A stretch of DNA of 64,000 nt from Curtobacterium sp. 9128. GTDB taxonomy: Bacteria > Actinomycetota > Actinomycetes > Actinomycetales > Microbacteriaceae. The position numbers were made by a program, and so were the translations under genes. Under the pieces are notes generated by a model. That model was not told the origin of the DNA, did not search any database, and worked only from the letters and a program-made list of their open reading frames with translations. The DNA is taken from contig NZ_LT576451.1 in the NCBI RefSeq assembly GCF_900086645.1, forward strand, positions 3,782,001-3,846,000, in the 5' to 3' direction. Positions 58,000 to 64,000 of the stretch are shown piece after piece; the first letter of the stretch is position 1; every line of letters starts with the position of its first letter.

Positions 58000-58386
58000 G
58001 TGTCAGGAGCAATGGTGTTCGCATTGATGGTGGAGATCGGTGCAGCGGTACTCGTCGCCTGGGTGACGTGGCGAGCCGCAATCGGATCGCTGGGTCGGAA
58101 CGGGTTCGCGGGGGTCCGGACCAGGAGCACGATGTCCAGCGCCCGGGCCTGGCAGACAGGGCACCGTGCCGCGCTGCGTCCGACGCTGATCTCCGGGACG
58201 CTCACCGTCGTCTGGTGCGTGTTGAGCATCCTCATCACCCCGCTTCGTACGCCGTCGTCGGTGATCATCGCCTCGGTCCTGCTCGTGGGCGGAGCTCTCC
58301 TATCGATCCCGGCGGCACACAGGGCCGTGCGCCGAGCGACGAGCGACGAGGTCGACACGCCTCAGCCCCCACGCCGCGATGTGTGA
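58000..58386 (+). CDS. Membrane protein
   Basis: A 128-residue protein with three hydrophobic segments (about residues 4-24, 66-84 and 87-107) and a basic, proline-containing C-terminus. No family recognised. GTG 58000 lies seven bases after TAGCGT and so suits a leaderless message; ATG 58012, preceded closely by AGGAG, is an alternative. It is divergent from the serine hydrolase gene with nearly abutting starts. Confidence 0.6.
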   Translation: MSGAMVFALMVEIGAAVLVAWVTWRAAIGSLGRNGFAGVRTRSTMSSARAWQTGHRAALRPTLISGTLTVVWCVLSILITPLRTPSSVIIASVLLVGGALLSIPAAHRAVRRATSDEVDTPQPPRRDV

Positions 58387-58460
58387 TCGCTGAACGCCGG
58401 AAGCGAGGCGGCCAGGAAGATGGACGAGACCACGCGGACGCGTCGGTCGGAGAGGGCACC

Positions 58461-58889
58461 GTGACGGACACCACCAGCAACGCCGGACTGCAGGCGATGA
58501 TCGCCCGCGCCGGGCAGATCACCGCCGAAGAGGCAGAGGCACTCGACGTCACCTGGAAGGCCGACGAGGGCATCCTGCTGCCGGAACCGAGCGCATCGCT
58601 CGCGATCCAGGGAGGCGCCGACGGACGGATGGTCACGAACGCTGACCTCGTTGCCGCGTGGCAGCACGCACTTGAGGCCGCTGGCGCTGCGGGACGCGTC
58701 GAGGAGATCGAGGCTGCGCAGGAGGCCGGACGCGCGGTGCGGCACTCGGACGCGCACTTGCGGGACCGCGCTGGCGCCGAGGAAGCCGTGCGGTCCGCGG
58801 TGCTCGCGACCGGGGTGCGTGATCTCGTCTCCGACGAGGAATTCGCCATTCTCACGGCGGCCTGGCGGAAGGTGCTCGGCGAGGTCTGA
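58461..58889 (+). CDS. Hypothetical helical protein
   Basis: A 142-residue soluble protein that I do not recognise: Ala/Glu-rich helices (GLQAMIARAGQITAEEAEAL, then AEEAVRSAVLATGVRDLVSDEEFAIL) and an Asp/Glu-rich composition. GTG 58461 is preceded by GAGAGGG. It may form a helical bundle. The 169 bases after it hold nothing I can support until the promoter at 59061. Confidence 0.5.
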   Translation: MTDTTSNAGLQAMIARAGQITAEEAEALDVTWKADEGILLPEPSASLAIQGGADGRMVTNADLVAAWQHALEAAGAAGRVEEIEAAQEAGRAVRHSDAHLRDRAGAEEAVRSAVLATGVRDLVSDEEFAILTAAWRKVLGEV

Positions 58890-59060
58890 CCCGTTCGACA
58901 CACCGTGGGCGCGCCGTGGACAGGTCCTCAAGCCAAGAGCGCTCTGCCATCCGGTCTGAACCTCCACGTTCGGACAAGCACACCGACCTCGTCCGCGCAG
59001 TCCCGATCGCTCGGCCGGTTGCCCACCGAAGGCGTCCTTGCACATCGTGAAGTTTCAGCG

Positions 59061-59089
59061 TTGACACTCTAATCACGAGCCGAGAAGAT
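59061..59089 (+). promoter_or_regulatory. Promoter of the small-peptide operon (TTGACA-17-GAAGAT)
   Basis: A perfect -35 TTGACA at 59061-59066 and a -10-like GAAGAT at 59084-59089. The leader then carries a strong GGAAGGAG ribosome-binding site at 59116-59123. Confidence 0.55.
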
Positions 59090-59129
59090 GAGCTTCCGGT
59101 ATCCGGGCCGGCATTGGAAGGAGACTACG

Positions 59130-59348
59130 ATGGAGTCGTTCGCCTCGATCACACCGACCAAGTCGGCGATCGTCGCGGCCGTCATCAAGAAGCTCTTCGA
59201 CGGCCTCGGAGGCGTCGCAAAGGCTGTGCAACTGTTCTGGGGTGCCTCCTTCAAGTGGGAGAAGATCCAGGCCCTCGTTGGGGCAGCGGCAGCTCTCGGG
59301 GCCGAGCTCCTCGGAATTGCGGCCGTCAAGCAGAGGTGCTTCTCGTGA
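59130..59348 (+). CDS. Small amphipathic helical peptide, bacteriocin-like
   Basis: A 72-residue peptide with no signal sequence. Helix 1 (SAIVAAVIKKLFDGLGGVAKAVQLF), a Trp-Gly-Ala turn, a KWEKIQ segment and helix 2 (ALVGAAAALGAELLGIAAV), then a C-terminal Cys-Phe-Ser. Net positive, hydrophobic and helical, it resembles leaderless or circular bacteriocin precursors or membrane-active toxins in character, not in sequence. ATG 59130 follows a near-ideal ribosome-binding site; the in-frame ATG 59088 lies in the promoter. It overlaps the next membrane-protein gene by GTGA and both end at a strong terminator. No processing genes lie next to it. Function is inferred only. Confidence 0.6.
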   Translation: MESFASITPTKSAIVAAVIKKLFDGLGGVAKAVQLFWGASFKWEKIQALVGAAAALGAELLGIAAVKQRCFS

Positions 59349-59602
59349 AGCGGCGAACGTCAGCGCTGATCACGCTCGGCGGTCTCGCAGCGGCGATCCT
59401 GGCGTACTCGCTCTTCGGACCGATGTACGCAGGGATCCTCGCGCTCGCGACGCTCTGCTTCACGGCCTTCGGTTCGCCCATCGTCGGAAGTACCACCACC
59501 CTGACGAGGGGACCGATTGACCCCGAAGCAGTCCGACGGTACCGGGAAGCTCACCCCGGCGTCACCATCAGTGAGGCTGCGGCAGTCGTAGCGCGAAAGT
59601 AG
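59345..59602 (+). CDS. Small membrane protein, candidate immunity partner
   Basis: An 85-residue protein translated in overlap with the helical peptide. Two membrane helices (ALITLGGLAAAILAYSLFG and AGILALATLCFTAFGSPIVG, about residues 7-46) are followed by a cytosolic tail with a short helix (DPEAVRRYREAHPGVTISEAA). The size, membrane form and tight coupling are those of many bacteriocin immunity proteins, but a holin-like pair or a two-component small membrane complex is equally possible. No family recognised. Confidence 0.6.
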   Translation: MKRRTSALITLGGLAAAILAYSLFGPMYAGILALATLCFTAFGSPIVGSTTTLTRGPIDPEAVRRYREAHPGVTISEAAAVVARK

Positions 59603-59618
59603 TCCGCTCTCCATCCGG

Positions 59619-59652
59619 TGGTCAGAGGGCCAGCAACTGCTGGCCCTCTGAC
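59619..59652. terminator. Strong stem-loop after the small-peptide operon
   Basis: GGTCAGAGGGCCAGCA pairs perfectly with TGCTGGCCCTCTGACC, 16 bases per arm. It marks the end of the two-gene unit. Confidence 0.8.
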
Positions 59653-59795
59653 CTGACGCAGATGAGCGGCTCCACGGTCCCGATCGCCGCCGCACCTGGT
59701 GCTCGGTGAGCACGGCAGTAAGCCTGTCGGCCGCGTGCAGAGCTCTGGCAAGCGTGTGCGTTGTCAGCGTCACGGTCTGCGCAAGAACTCAGCAC

Positions 59796-59930
59796 GTGCT
59801 CAAACTACAAGCCCTCCGCGGCGACGATCCCTGTCGTGATGAGGCAAAGTCCACCTCGACCATCATCAGCACGGTCAGCCTTGCTGCCTGCGTCAGCAGC
59901 AGGCTCAGCGCCGCCCTCCGCTCACCATGA
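59796..59930 (+). pseudogene. Relic of a class III lanthipeptide precursor
   Basis: From GTG 59796 the frame encodes 44 residues. The start VLKLQALRGDD resembles class III leaders (for example the LELQDL of labyrinthopeptins). The end STIISTVSLAACVSSRLSAALRSP contains the labionin motif SxxSxxxC (Ser25, Ser28, Cys32) and a second copy, SxxSxxx with Arg42 (CGC) in place of Cys (TGC). RamS/AmfS-type peptides have two such motifs. There is no clear ribosome-binding site, the frame is open upstream to 59706, and no LanKC or ABC transporter gene is near, so I read it as decayed. Confidence 0.4.
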
Positions 59931-60189
59931 ACGCGCGGGGATCCCGATACACGCACCCGTGGGCGGGCGCGGCAACCTGGGCCACCGCAACCACAACCAC
60001 AACCTTGATCGCGGTGCGAGGACCTCGTCGTCGCAGTTCGGATTCTCGCGGTCGGACTAGACGTCGGCGGTGCTCTCTTCGCGATCGGAACCCTGCGCGG
60101 ACTCACTCGGGAACATCCGCATTACGCGCAGCAGCTCGTCGCGGGGGTTCGGGACCGCACGCGCCGGGGTGCTCGGCCTCGCGGTGAGC
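59931..60189. other. Decayed coding remnants
   Basis: A plus-strand frame without any start codon (about 60010-60231) encodes a membrane-like fragment, EDLVVAVRILAVGLDVGGAL then FAIGTLRGLTREHPHYAQQL. It looks like the end of a lost membrane-protein gene. Nothing intact is visible here. Confidence 0.3.
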
Positions 60190-60400
60190 GCAACCGACAA
60201 TCTCACCGCGGGCAACCAGGCGCCTCGTAACCTCGTCACCCGGCATACCCGGTCGAGCACCACGACCTCGTTGTCATGCCCCGCGAGGATTCCGTCGGCG
60301 TCGTCCACGGTAGGCGACTTCGACGGCCATATCCGCCGGGTCGATCCCCTCGCGACGATTCAGCGAGAGCGACCTCATCATCGACGACAAGTACGCGCAT
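60190..60400 (-). pseudogene. Frameshifted OmpR-type response regulator receiver
   Basis: Starting at ATG 60400 the minus strand reads MRVLVVDDEVALAES, a classic receiver start; after a frameshift REGIDPADMAVEVAYRG; after another DDADGILAGHDNEVVVLDR; then in a further frame MPGDEVTRRLVARG. These are consecutive blocks of an OmpR receiver (phospho-acceptor Asp in VVVLD), so the gene has at least three frameshifts and has lost its DNA-binding domain. Confidence 0.7.
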
Positions 60401-60439
60401 AAGCGGGAGTCCAGGAGTCGGTAGGGGCGACGGAGACCG

Positions 60440-60560
60440 TACCCAGAGCTTCGTAGGTACGGACTAGGAGATTCACGGCAGTGATCGACTGCCCGATCGG
60501 CCCGAGCACGAAACACTGGGTCGGGACCATTCCCGCCGCACCGACCTTGCGTTGCGTCAG
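60440..60560 (-). pseudogene. Possible transporter fragment (TDT/SLAC1-like)
   Basis: A short stretch, VPTQCFVLGPIGQSITAVNL with a little flanking sequence, resembles the LGPLGQS.TA motif of tellurite-resistance/dicarboxylate (TDT) transporters. Nothing else of such a gene is present. Low confidence. Confidence 0.25.
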
Positions 60561-60718
60561 TCGGGGCAATCGTGACGACACACCACCGTCGACCCGCCTC
60601 GATCAGTGCACGGCTCGAAGCCACGATCAGCGGTCCTGCTCCGGCTGCATCACAGTATCGGGCTCAACAATCGATGCGCAGGCCTAACCGAGGATGTCGG
60701 CACGCTACTGTTCGAACT

Positions 60719-61651
60719 GTGAAGGTGTTCATCAGCTGGTCCGGGGAAGCCGAACGTCGTGTAGCCGAGGCGCTGCGCTCCGCGATCACGACGGTCTGCG
60801 CTGGACGAGCTCAGCCTTTCGTCTCGAGCCAGGACATCCCGAAGGGCGAGCGCGGCGTTCCGTTCATCGATGCACAGCTAGCCAGCAATGACTACGGGAT
60901 CGTCGTCCTCTCCGCCGCGAACCACACAAAGCCCTGGATCAACTACGAGGGCGGTGCGATGGCCAGCACCCTCGACAACCCCGTTGCCACAGTGCTGCTT
61001 GATCTGAGCCTTGCTGACTTCGATGGTCCGCTACGACCGCGTCAGGCGACGAAGTTCACCGACCGCCAGGACATGCGCGACCTATTCATACAGATCGCAG
61101 CAGCGGCGGACCCAGGTATGCCCGTGAGCGCAACCGAAATCCTCTTCGACAGCGCATGGCCAACGCTTCAAGCGTCGTGGACCCCTGACTCGAACGCACC
61201 CCACCAGCCGCTGCGCACTTCGGCTGACATGCTTGCCGAAGTTGTTGATCGCGTCAGGAACATCGAAGCGCTCCAGCGCCGGTCCAGCAGTTCGTCCGCC
61301 CGTGCGCGCGAAGCGAATCGACGAAGCCACTTCGGCTTTGCGGGAGAGGCAGTGTTGCCTGATCGAATCGCGTTTGGCATATCGAACACGATTGATGAGA
61401 TCACGGCTGCGAAAGTCCGTCTCGTCTCGGTTGGTACGGCCGAATCGGGCTCAATCCGAGTGCGGCTCGCTGGCACTGCCGACGACCAGGCCACCTACGG
61501 CCCCATCCTGCAGCATCGCCTGCGCCGGCTACATCCCGAGGCGTTGTGGCACTTCAGCTGGGAACTGCTGCTCCCCGAAGTCGACGACCTCGTCGAGCCT
61601 GCCGACACCGACGTTCCAGCCGAGGGGCAGGACGAACCTGAGCTCGGATGA
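60719..61651 (+). CDS. TIR-domain protein
   Basis: A 310-residue protein. Residues 1 to about 140 form a bacterial TIR domain: VKVFISWSGEAERRVAEALR, FVSSQDIPKGERG, GIVVLSAANHTKPWINYEGGAMA (Glu77 at the position of the NAD-cleaving Glu), then DLSLADFDGPLRPRQATKF. A Ser/Arg-rich linker (about 180-200) leads to a C-terminal domain of about 105 residues with strands and helices (IRVRLAGTADDQATYGPILQHRL, then a Trp-rich FSWELLLPEVDDLVE) that I do not recognise and that may sense a trigger. TACTGT seven bases before GTG 60719 suggests a leaderless start. TIR proteins of this type deplete NAD or make signalling molecules in anti-phage defence. Confidence 0.85.
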   Translation: MKVFISWSGEAERRVAEALRSAITTVCAGRAQPFVSSQDIPKGERGVPFIDAQLASNDYGIVVLSAANHTKPWINYEGGAMASTLDNPVATVLLDLSLADFDGPLRPRQATKFTDRQDMRDLFIQIAAAADPGMPVSATEILFDSAWPTLQASWTPDSNAPHQPLRTSADMLAEVVDRVRNIEALQRRSSSSSARAREANRRSHFGFAGEAVLPDRIAFGISNTIDEITAAKVRLVSVGTAESGSIRVRLAGTADDQATYGPILQHRLRRLHPEALWHFSWELLLPEVDDLVEPADTDVPAEGQDEPELG

Positions 61652-62190
61652 GCTTTCCCGTAGTGACTCCCTGAGCGGCAATGAACTGCCGGTTCCGACG
61701 CGGGTTGTAGACCCGCCCCTTGGACTTCGGAAGGCTCTGCACGAAGGTGGGGTTCTATTGCACGCATGCGCCGCCAGGCTCAACTCGACGACGATGCTCT
61801 ACACAGCCGTCCCCGACGGCAAACAGAAACCTGACCGGCGACAGAATCCGATCCCGCGGCCGATGCGGCAGAGCTCGCAACACCCGCGCGAACCGCCCGA
61901 TAGCGATCCCTCTACAGGCAGGCTCCCTGATTAGCCTGAGCCCATGTTCCTTGCGTCGGCGTCGGCGTCTGCGCGGGCCAGGGCGGTGCGGTACTTGGGA
62001 CACTCGCGGTGCTTGTGTGCGCTGGCGGCAGCTAATTCCTCGCTTCCAGGTGGGCTGTAGCGATCAAATCGAGAGCCGGGGGTGCGCCTCGCAGCCGAGT
62101 AACGATCGGGGCTTGGGTCGCTTTCGGCCTAGTCGCAGCCTTCTTCATGGTGACTGTTGTCCTCAACCTCTCTGGGATGTGGTGAGTTCG
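61652..62190. other. Region without a supported gene
   Basis: Several open frames exist on both strands, but none shows family features, a good start or sensible composition. A minus-strand piece (GRVYNPRRNRQFIAAQGVTTG, about 61660-61730) looks protein-like and may be a gene remnant. Confidence 0.4.
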
Positions 62191-62266
62191 GACCGTCCGC
62201 TCGCCGATCGACAGCCGGACGGTCGGGGCGCTGTGCCCCGCTTTCGTTGGCGCCGGTAACGGCGCC
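62191..62266. terminator. Three consecutive stem-loops after the AbiTii gene
   Basis: GACCGTCCG-N16-CGGACGGTC (62191-62224), GGGGC-N5-GCCCC (62225-62239) and GGCGCCG-GTAA-CGGCGCC (62249-62266). They lie just downstream of the minus-strand AbiTii gene and could end its transcript, or be part of a structured RNA. Confidence 0.5.
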
Positions 62267-62292
62267 TCTCACGCCGGTATGGGTGGCCACTA

Positions 62293-63228
62293 TCAGCCGA
62301 AAGCGCCTTGCAGAGCAAGTTCAGTGATCGCGGACACGACGCTGCTCGTTGCTGCCGTCAAAGCGGCACCACCAAGCTTTTCGGTCAAACTCCGGAGCTT
62401 CCCGGTGCGTCGCAAGACTTCACCCGACTCAGCTCCCTCTGTAGTCATCGCGGCCTCGAGGTCTCGCACAGCAGCTTGGACATCAGCTTGATTTGACTGC
62501 TCCAACTGATTTGCAGCCTTGGCTACCTCCTTGAGCAGGGTTACCGCATCCGCGATGCTCAGACCTGGGTTGGCCGACGACTGCCGCCCGATCGCCGTTG
62601 GGCCGCTCTGCTGAAGCACTGTGGTGTTGTAGACATCACCCACATGCTCTCTCACCGCGGCGTCCACGCTTGCTCGCCCAGGCAACTCCGTTAGGGGAGT
62701 GCTCGCTGTGAGGTCAGCGATCATATCGACAAGATTCGTGCGCACCTGCGCCAAAATCCCACTCAAGAAAGAGCCAGGGACAACAAACGCAAGCGAAACG
62801 ACACTTTGATACGGCCCGAGTTCGCTGTTCCATACAGTCTGCGCCATCGCGAGGCCTGCGTGTCCAAAGTTGAGATGCTTTTGCTGCGCAAGCTGCGCCA
62901 ACTCCTCAACCGGCTGCACGAACGAGATGAACTCCGGGACGTATTCTCGAGCCTTTGCCGGGACTTGAAGGAGGGCTAGATTCTGCCCTTTTGCCCAAGT
63001 ATTTCCACTCATCGAATCCATGACCATTGGCACTCCGTGGAGCTTTCGGTAAGCCGGAACGTCGTCACCCTCGGGCGGGTAGCCCTTGAGCTCAGCTCGC
63101 GCCCACGTCCTCAAAGACTCCGACCCAGTCTCGGCACCGAGCAAGAGACACTTTCGCAGCAGACCGGCCAATGACTCAGTCTCGTCGAGCATCACTTCGC
63201 GGAGGGAGCGAAGAAGAGGTTCGGTCAT
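62293..63228 (-). CDS. AbiTii-domain protein (abortive-infection-like)
   Basis: A 311-residue protein. The N-terminal half matches the AbiTii domain: LLRSLREVMLDETESLAGLLRKCLLLGAETGSESLRTWARAELKGYP (about residues 5-51), then VPAYRKLHGVPMVMDSMSGNT and VPEFISFVQPVEELAQLAQQ. The second half is helical, with a coiled-coil-like stretch (VTLLKEVAKAANQLEQSNQADVQAAVRDLEAAM, about 236-268) and a hydrophobic Ala/Thr/Ser-rich C-terminal helix (GGAALTAATSSVVSAITELALQG) that might insert into membrane. TAGCAT six bases before the ATG suggests a leaderless message. The domain is known from abortive-infection proteins; convergent with the TIR gene. Confidence 0.83.
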   Translation of the reverse strand: MTEPLLRSLREVMLDETESLAGLLRKCLLLGAETGSESLRTWARAELKGYPPEGDDVPAYRKLHGVPMVMDSMSGNTWAKGQNLALLQVPAKAREYVPEFISFVQPVEELAQLAQQKHLNFGHAGLAMAQTVWNSELGPYQSVVSLAFVVPGSFLSGILAQVRTNLVDMIADLTASTPLTELPGRASVDAAVREHVGDVYNTTVLQQSGPTAIGRQSSANPGLSIADAVTLLKEVAKAANQLEQSNQADVQAAVRDLEAAMTTEGAESGEVLRRTGKLRSLTEKLGGAALTAATSSVVSAITELALQGAFG

Positions 63229-63393
63229 GGTCGGATGCTATCCGTGACCACGGACATCCATGGCGGCACAATGAAGCGCATCCATGGGGCCACCGCTGCA
63301 TCGGTGATGCCTCTGCCTCAGTCCTCGAGGCGGCGAGGTCGCTGGCCTGCAAAGCGGATAGCGCCAGCGCCAGGAGCGATCCCGGCGTAGCGG

Positions 63394-63423
63394 GCGTCCG
63401 TTAGCCGGTCGCTCAACGGACGC
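63394..63423. terminator. Stem-loop downstream of the last gene
   Basis: GCGTCCGTT pairs with AACGGACGC across 12 bases, in the 260-base gap between the AbiTii gene and the minus-strand gene at 63489. It probably ends the latter. The rest of the gap holds nothing I can support. Confidence 0.5.
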
Positions 63424-63488
63424 TCCGCGGCTCGTCGCTCAGCCCTACTTGCTCCGCTGACGAACTGAGTGCCAGCGAAGCGACGCCG

Positions 63489-64000
63489 TCAGCGGTGGCG
63501 TGCGTCAATCCGGTCGATAATCACCTGCAGCTCCCTACGGAGCTGCGCCGATCTGGTGATGAAGCCTCCTCGACGTTCGTCGAAGAGCGCAAACGCTGCA
63601 TCGACGTCTTCGCCGCTCCGCCAGAGGCCTTCGTTCTCGGGATCTTGTCGAGCCTCGTCCCACCACTCCCATGCGTTGATTGTCTCGACCCAATGAGCGC
63701 CCACGGTGTCGATCGACGTGGCTAGTTCACCGACCGCCTTGCGATCTTCGGCCGCTCGAAGCCGCGGGGCCAGGGCGTGCAGTCCATTCGTCTCGAACTC
63801 CGCGAAAATCGACGGAGGCTTCTCGAACTCATACGCCAACTGCGCCGAGCTCTCGGCATACTCCAGAGGCCGAAGCGCTGCGAACGCGATGTCGCGCACT
63901 TGCTCTTCGACTCGCATTCTCCGCTGCCTGCGAGACTCACGCCACGTGTAGAGGGCACTGCTCGCTGCCACGGCCAGCGCTAAAAACGCGATGCCGTTCG
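63489..64000 (-). CDS. Membrane-anchored protein of unknown function, 5' end outside window
   Basis: The frame is open to the window end; about 170 codons are visible. It opens with a hydrophobic segment (NGIAFLALAVAASSALYTW) followed by basic residues, the layout of a single N-terminal anchor with the bulk in the cytosol. The rest is helical and charged (VEEQVRDIAFAALRPLEY, WVETINAWEWWDEARQDPENEG, RSAQLRRELQVIIDRIDARHR). Small proteins of this build are frequent next to defence genes. No family recognised. Confidence 0.6.
   Translation of the reverse strand, partial: NGIAFLALAVAASSALYTWRESRRQRRMRVEEQVRDIAFAALRPLEYAESSAQLAYEFEKPPSIFAEFETNGLHALAPRLRAAEDRKAVGELATSIDTVGAHWVETINAWEWWDEARQDPENEGLWRSGEDVDAAFALFDERRGGFITRSAQLRRELQVIIDRIDARHR

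Noticed and set aside
57975..58358. N-terminal extension of the serine hydrolase frame
   Set aside because: It is antisense to the membrane protein at 58000, has no signal peptide or family match, and runs through the shared promoter palindrome.
59706..59795. Ser/Cys-rich segment upstream of the lanthipeptide-like core, possibly a second core peptide
   Set aside because: The frame is continuous with no stop or leader between the two segments, and Ser/Ala/Cys richness is common in this base composition.
61720..62259. 179-residue plus-strand frame between the TIR and AbiTii genes
   Set aside because: Arg/Ser/Pro/Cys-rich low-quality composition, overlapping the triple-hairpin region, with no start signal or motif.
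1..64000. tRNA, rRNA, intact transposase or integrase genes
   Set aside because: I looked for cloverleaf-like palindromes, rRNA cores and transposase motifs (DDE, Tyr recombinase) on both strands and found none I could support.

Overview
The window is GC-rich (about 70 %) bacterial chromosome with many GTG starts, ATGA/GTGA gene overlaps, a LytR-CpsA-Psr protein, Tat- and lipobox-type exports and many apparently leaderless genes. This fits an actinobacterium; family Microbacteriaceae, perhaps Curtobacterium, is my inference from gene content and style, not from a search. I see no rRNA, tRNA, CRISPR array or intact insertion sequence.

Left third (1-22.7 kb): a partial LCP cell-wall ligase, a secreted protein made of three repeats, an amidoligase-like enzyme and a NarL-type two-component pair; a GntR-controlled DUF969/DUF979/DUF2891 operon; a TetR/NAD-binding protein pair; then a catabolic locus with a Tat-exported family 8 polysaccharide lyase, a LacI regulator, an FAD oxidoreductase, a lone hydantoinase-A/oxoprolinase-like protein, an unknown protein and a multi-pass transporter. 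Three copies of one operator-like motif tie the lyase to the LacI gene. A phospholipase D-like protein follows.

Middle (22.7-46 kb): a transketolase facing a GntR-PTS (ascorbate/UlaA-type IIA, IIB, IIC)-HAD operon, with two identical palindromes between them; two family 39-like glycosyltransferases; an MFS exporter and TetR opposite an SDR; a DUF6421-SDR-threonine aldolase operon; a second TetR/SDR pair; a zinc-finger-like SDR with an altered active site; and an ABC exporter.

Right third (46-64 kb): a rearranged heavy-metal segment (two broken cation-diffusion-facilitator pieces beside an intact CmtR-like sensor and CDF pair), a further TetR/SDR pair, a LysR-mesX-mesD folate-independent methionine synthase locus, small membrane and stress-type proteins, then an accessory end. 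This end holds a bicistronic small-peptide unit (bacteriocin/immunity-like), a relic of a class III lanthipeptide precursor, decayed response-regulator and transporter fragments, a TIR-domain protein, an AbiTii protein and a membrane-anchored partial gene, which together look like a defence/competition island.

Regulation is unusually readable: at least seven sets of perfect or near-perfect operators lie in divergent intergenic regions, and many genes have a TANNNT hexamer 5-7 bases before the start codon, as expected for leaderless transcripts.
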